Shown here: in pieces, positions 63,209 through 64,000 of the stretch | Numbering within the stretch: the stretch's first letter is position 1 | Layout: each line of letters starts with the position of its first letter | Assembly: GCA_019187495.1 (NCBI GenBank) | Contig: JABAQN010000025.1 | Location: 1 to 64,000 of the forward strand | Source: Steroidobacteraceae bacterium | GTDB lineage: Bacteria > Pseudomonadota > Gammaproteobacteria > Steroidobacterales > Steroidobacteraceae | Direction: 5' to 3' | Length of the DNA stretch: 64,000 nt | Notes under the pieces: model-generated | The model's database searches: none | Told to the model about the DNA's origin: nothing | What the model saw: only the letters and a program-made list of their open reading frames with translations | Made by a program: the position numbers and the translations under genes

Positions 63209-64000
63209 ATGCAGTTGGCGGAATTCCTCACGCCGTTCGATGCGGATACGTTCCGCACCCGCTACTTCGGCAAGCTGCCGCTGCATATCCCGGCGGCGGG
63301 GCCAGCGCGCGCGGCGCTGCTGCCGTGGTCGCGGTTCAACGAAGTCCTCGCGCTGACGCCATACTGGAACGAGGACACACTCAAGGTTTATTTCAAGAGT
63401 CGCGCGGCGCTGCGCGAGAACTATTGCGATACGGCCGACCTGCGATCGGGCACACCGGCGCCCGTGAACCCCGCCAAGGTCAAGGCGCTGATGGGGCTCG
63501 GAGCGAGCCTCGTCGCGAACAGCCTGCATCGGGTGTGCGCGCCGGTCGATGCGGTCGTGCGCATGCTCGGTGAGGAATTCGCCGCGCGCAGCTTCGCGAA
63601 CGTCTATTGCTCGTTCCGCGGAGTGCAGGCATTCCAGACGCATTTCGACCTGCACGACGTGTTCGCGGTCCAGGCGGAAGGCGAGAAGACGTGGCGCATT
63701 TACGAGGCGCGCGCGGATGCGCCGGTCGCGCCCGTGCCACCCGGTGACGAAGGCGAGAAATTCCTGATCGCGACACGCGGCAAGGTGCTGCAGGAAATCG
63801 TCATGCGGCCCGGCGATGTGCTCTACCTGCCGCGCGGCCAGTACCACGACGCGCTCACCGGAGCGCAGGCTTCGCTGCACATCACCTTCGGTGTGGGACC
63901 TGCGACCGGGCTTTCGCTGTTCAAGCTGCTCGAGAAGGCGCTGGCGGCGGAAAGCGGGTTCCGTGCCTATCTGCCCGATGCGCGCGACCCGGCGGCATTG
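63209..64000 (+). CDS. JmjC/cupin-4-type 2-oxoglutarate oxygenase, 3' end outside the window
   Basis: 264 codons visible from ATG 63209, open to the window edge. The start MQLAEFLTPFDADTFRTRYFGKLPLHIPAAG is typical of cupin-4/ribosomal-oxygenase-like proteins. Iron ligands are in QTHFDLHDVFAVQAEGEKTW (H and D), and the distal histidine is in IVMRPGDVLYLPRGQYHDAL. Relatives such as RoxA/YcfD hydroxylate ribosomal-protein arginine; others hydroxylate unknown targets. A TAACGT -10 box at 63195-63200 ends eight bases before the ATG without a Shine-Dalgarno sequence, so the message may be leaderless. Confidence 0.9.
   Translation, partial: MQLAEFLTPFDADTFRTRYFGKLPLHIPAAGPARAALLPWSRFNEVLALTPYWNEDTLKVYFKSRAALRENYCDTADLRSGTPAPVNPAKVKALMGLGASLVANSLHRVCAPVDAVVRMLGEEFAARSFANVYCSFRGVQAFQTHFDLHDVFAVQAEGEKTWRIYEARADAPVAPVPPGDEGEKFLIATRGKVLQEIVMRPGDVLYLPRGQYHDALTGAQASLHITFGVGPATGLSLFKLLEKALAAESGFRAYLPDARDPAAL

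Overview
The window is about 64 kb of GC-rich, densely coding DNA with no rRNA, tRNA, CRISPR array, transposase or phage gene that I can see. Gene content (four TonB-dependent receptors, TPR-sulfotransferases, 2-oxoglutarate oxygenases, UrcA, DUF3014 and DUF2946-like proteins, a FecI/FecR pair, a sigma-54 regulator) suggests a gammaproteobacterium near the Xanthomonadales, Nevskiales or Steroidobacterales. That placement is inference from gene content only.

Layout. 1-23 kb: an outer-membrane uptake and protein-modification neighbourhood. It holds three intact TonB-dependent receptors (2733-5594, 6085-9042, 15765-18725), two TPR-sulfotransferases and a smaller sulfotransferase-like protein, a TPR-O-GlcNAc-transferase-like protein, a prolyl-4-hydroxylase-like oxygenase, a divergent pair of TPR/aspartyl-beta-hydroxylase paralogues, a PKHD-type hydroxylase, a two-DTG aspartyl protease and two paralogous small secreted proteins. 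23-25 kb: a MATE exporter and the end of the next gene run. 24.6-34.8 kb: eight co-directional minus-strand genes: membrane-fusion protein, ABC ATPase, two ABC permeases, sigma-54 response regulator, histidine kinase, S9 peptidase and a small membrane-anchored protein. A sigma-54 promoter and an enhancer-like palindrome array precede the first gene, so the system looks autoregulated. 35-42 kb: LysR regulator, UrcA, an EF-hand protein, a SUI1/YciH protein, a DUF885 lipoprotein, DUF3014, a NamZ-like DUF1343 enzyme, a DOMON-like protein and a stand-alone ParB-like protein. 42.8-46.7 kb: a second MacB/LolCDE-type export operon plus an AEC carrier. 46.7-53.2 kb: M20 and M19 peptidases, AlkB, a DAACS symporter, a PAP2 phosphatase and a PD40 beta-propeller protein. 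53.3-58.6 kb: an STN-type TonB receptor broken by an in-frame amber codon, a periplasmic SurE-like protein, and FecR and ECF sigma genes. 58.7-62.2 kb: a metal (probably zinc) uptake operon with binding protein and permease but no ATPase. The window ends with a sulfotransferase-like gene and a JmjC/cupin-4 oxygenase that runs off the edge.

The most striking non-coding feature is a family of six 75-bp perfect or near-perfect palindromes at 9052, 15611, 24521, 51909, 53195 and 62186. Each has two 30-base arms around a centre that is always exactly 15 bases but differs in sequence in every copy. Every copy touches gene ends or starts. One copy supplies the last codons and the stop codon of two convergent genes at once. 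A second theme is that many genes have a TAnnnT -10 box only 6-9 bases before the start codon, so leaderless transcripts are probably common here.
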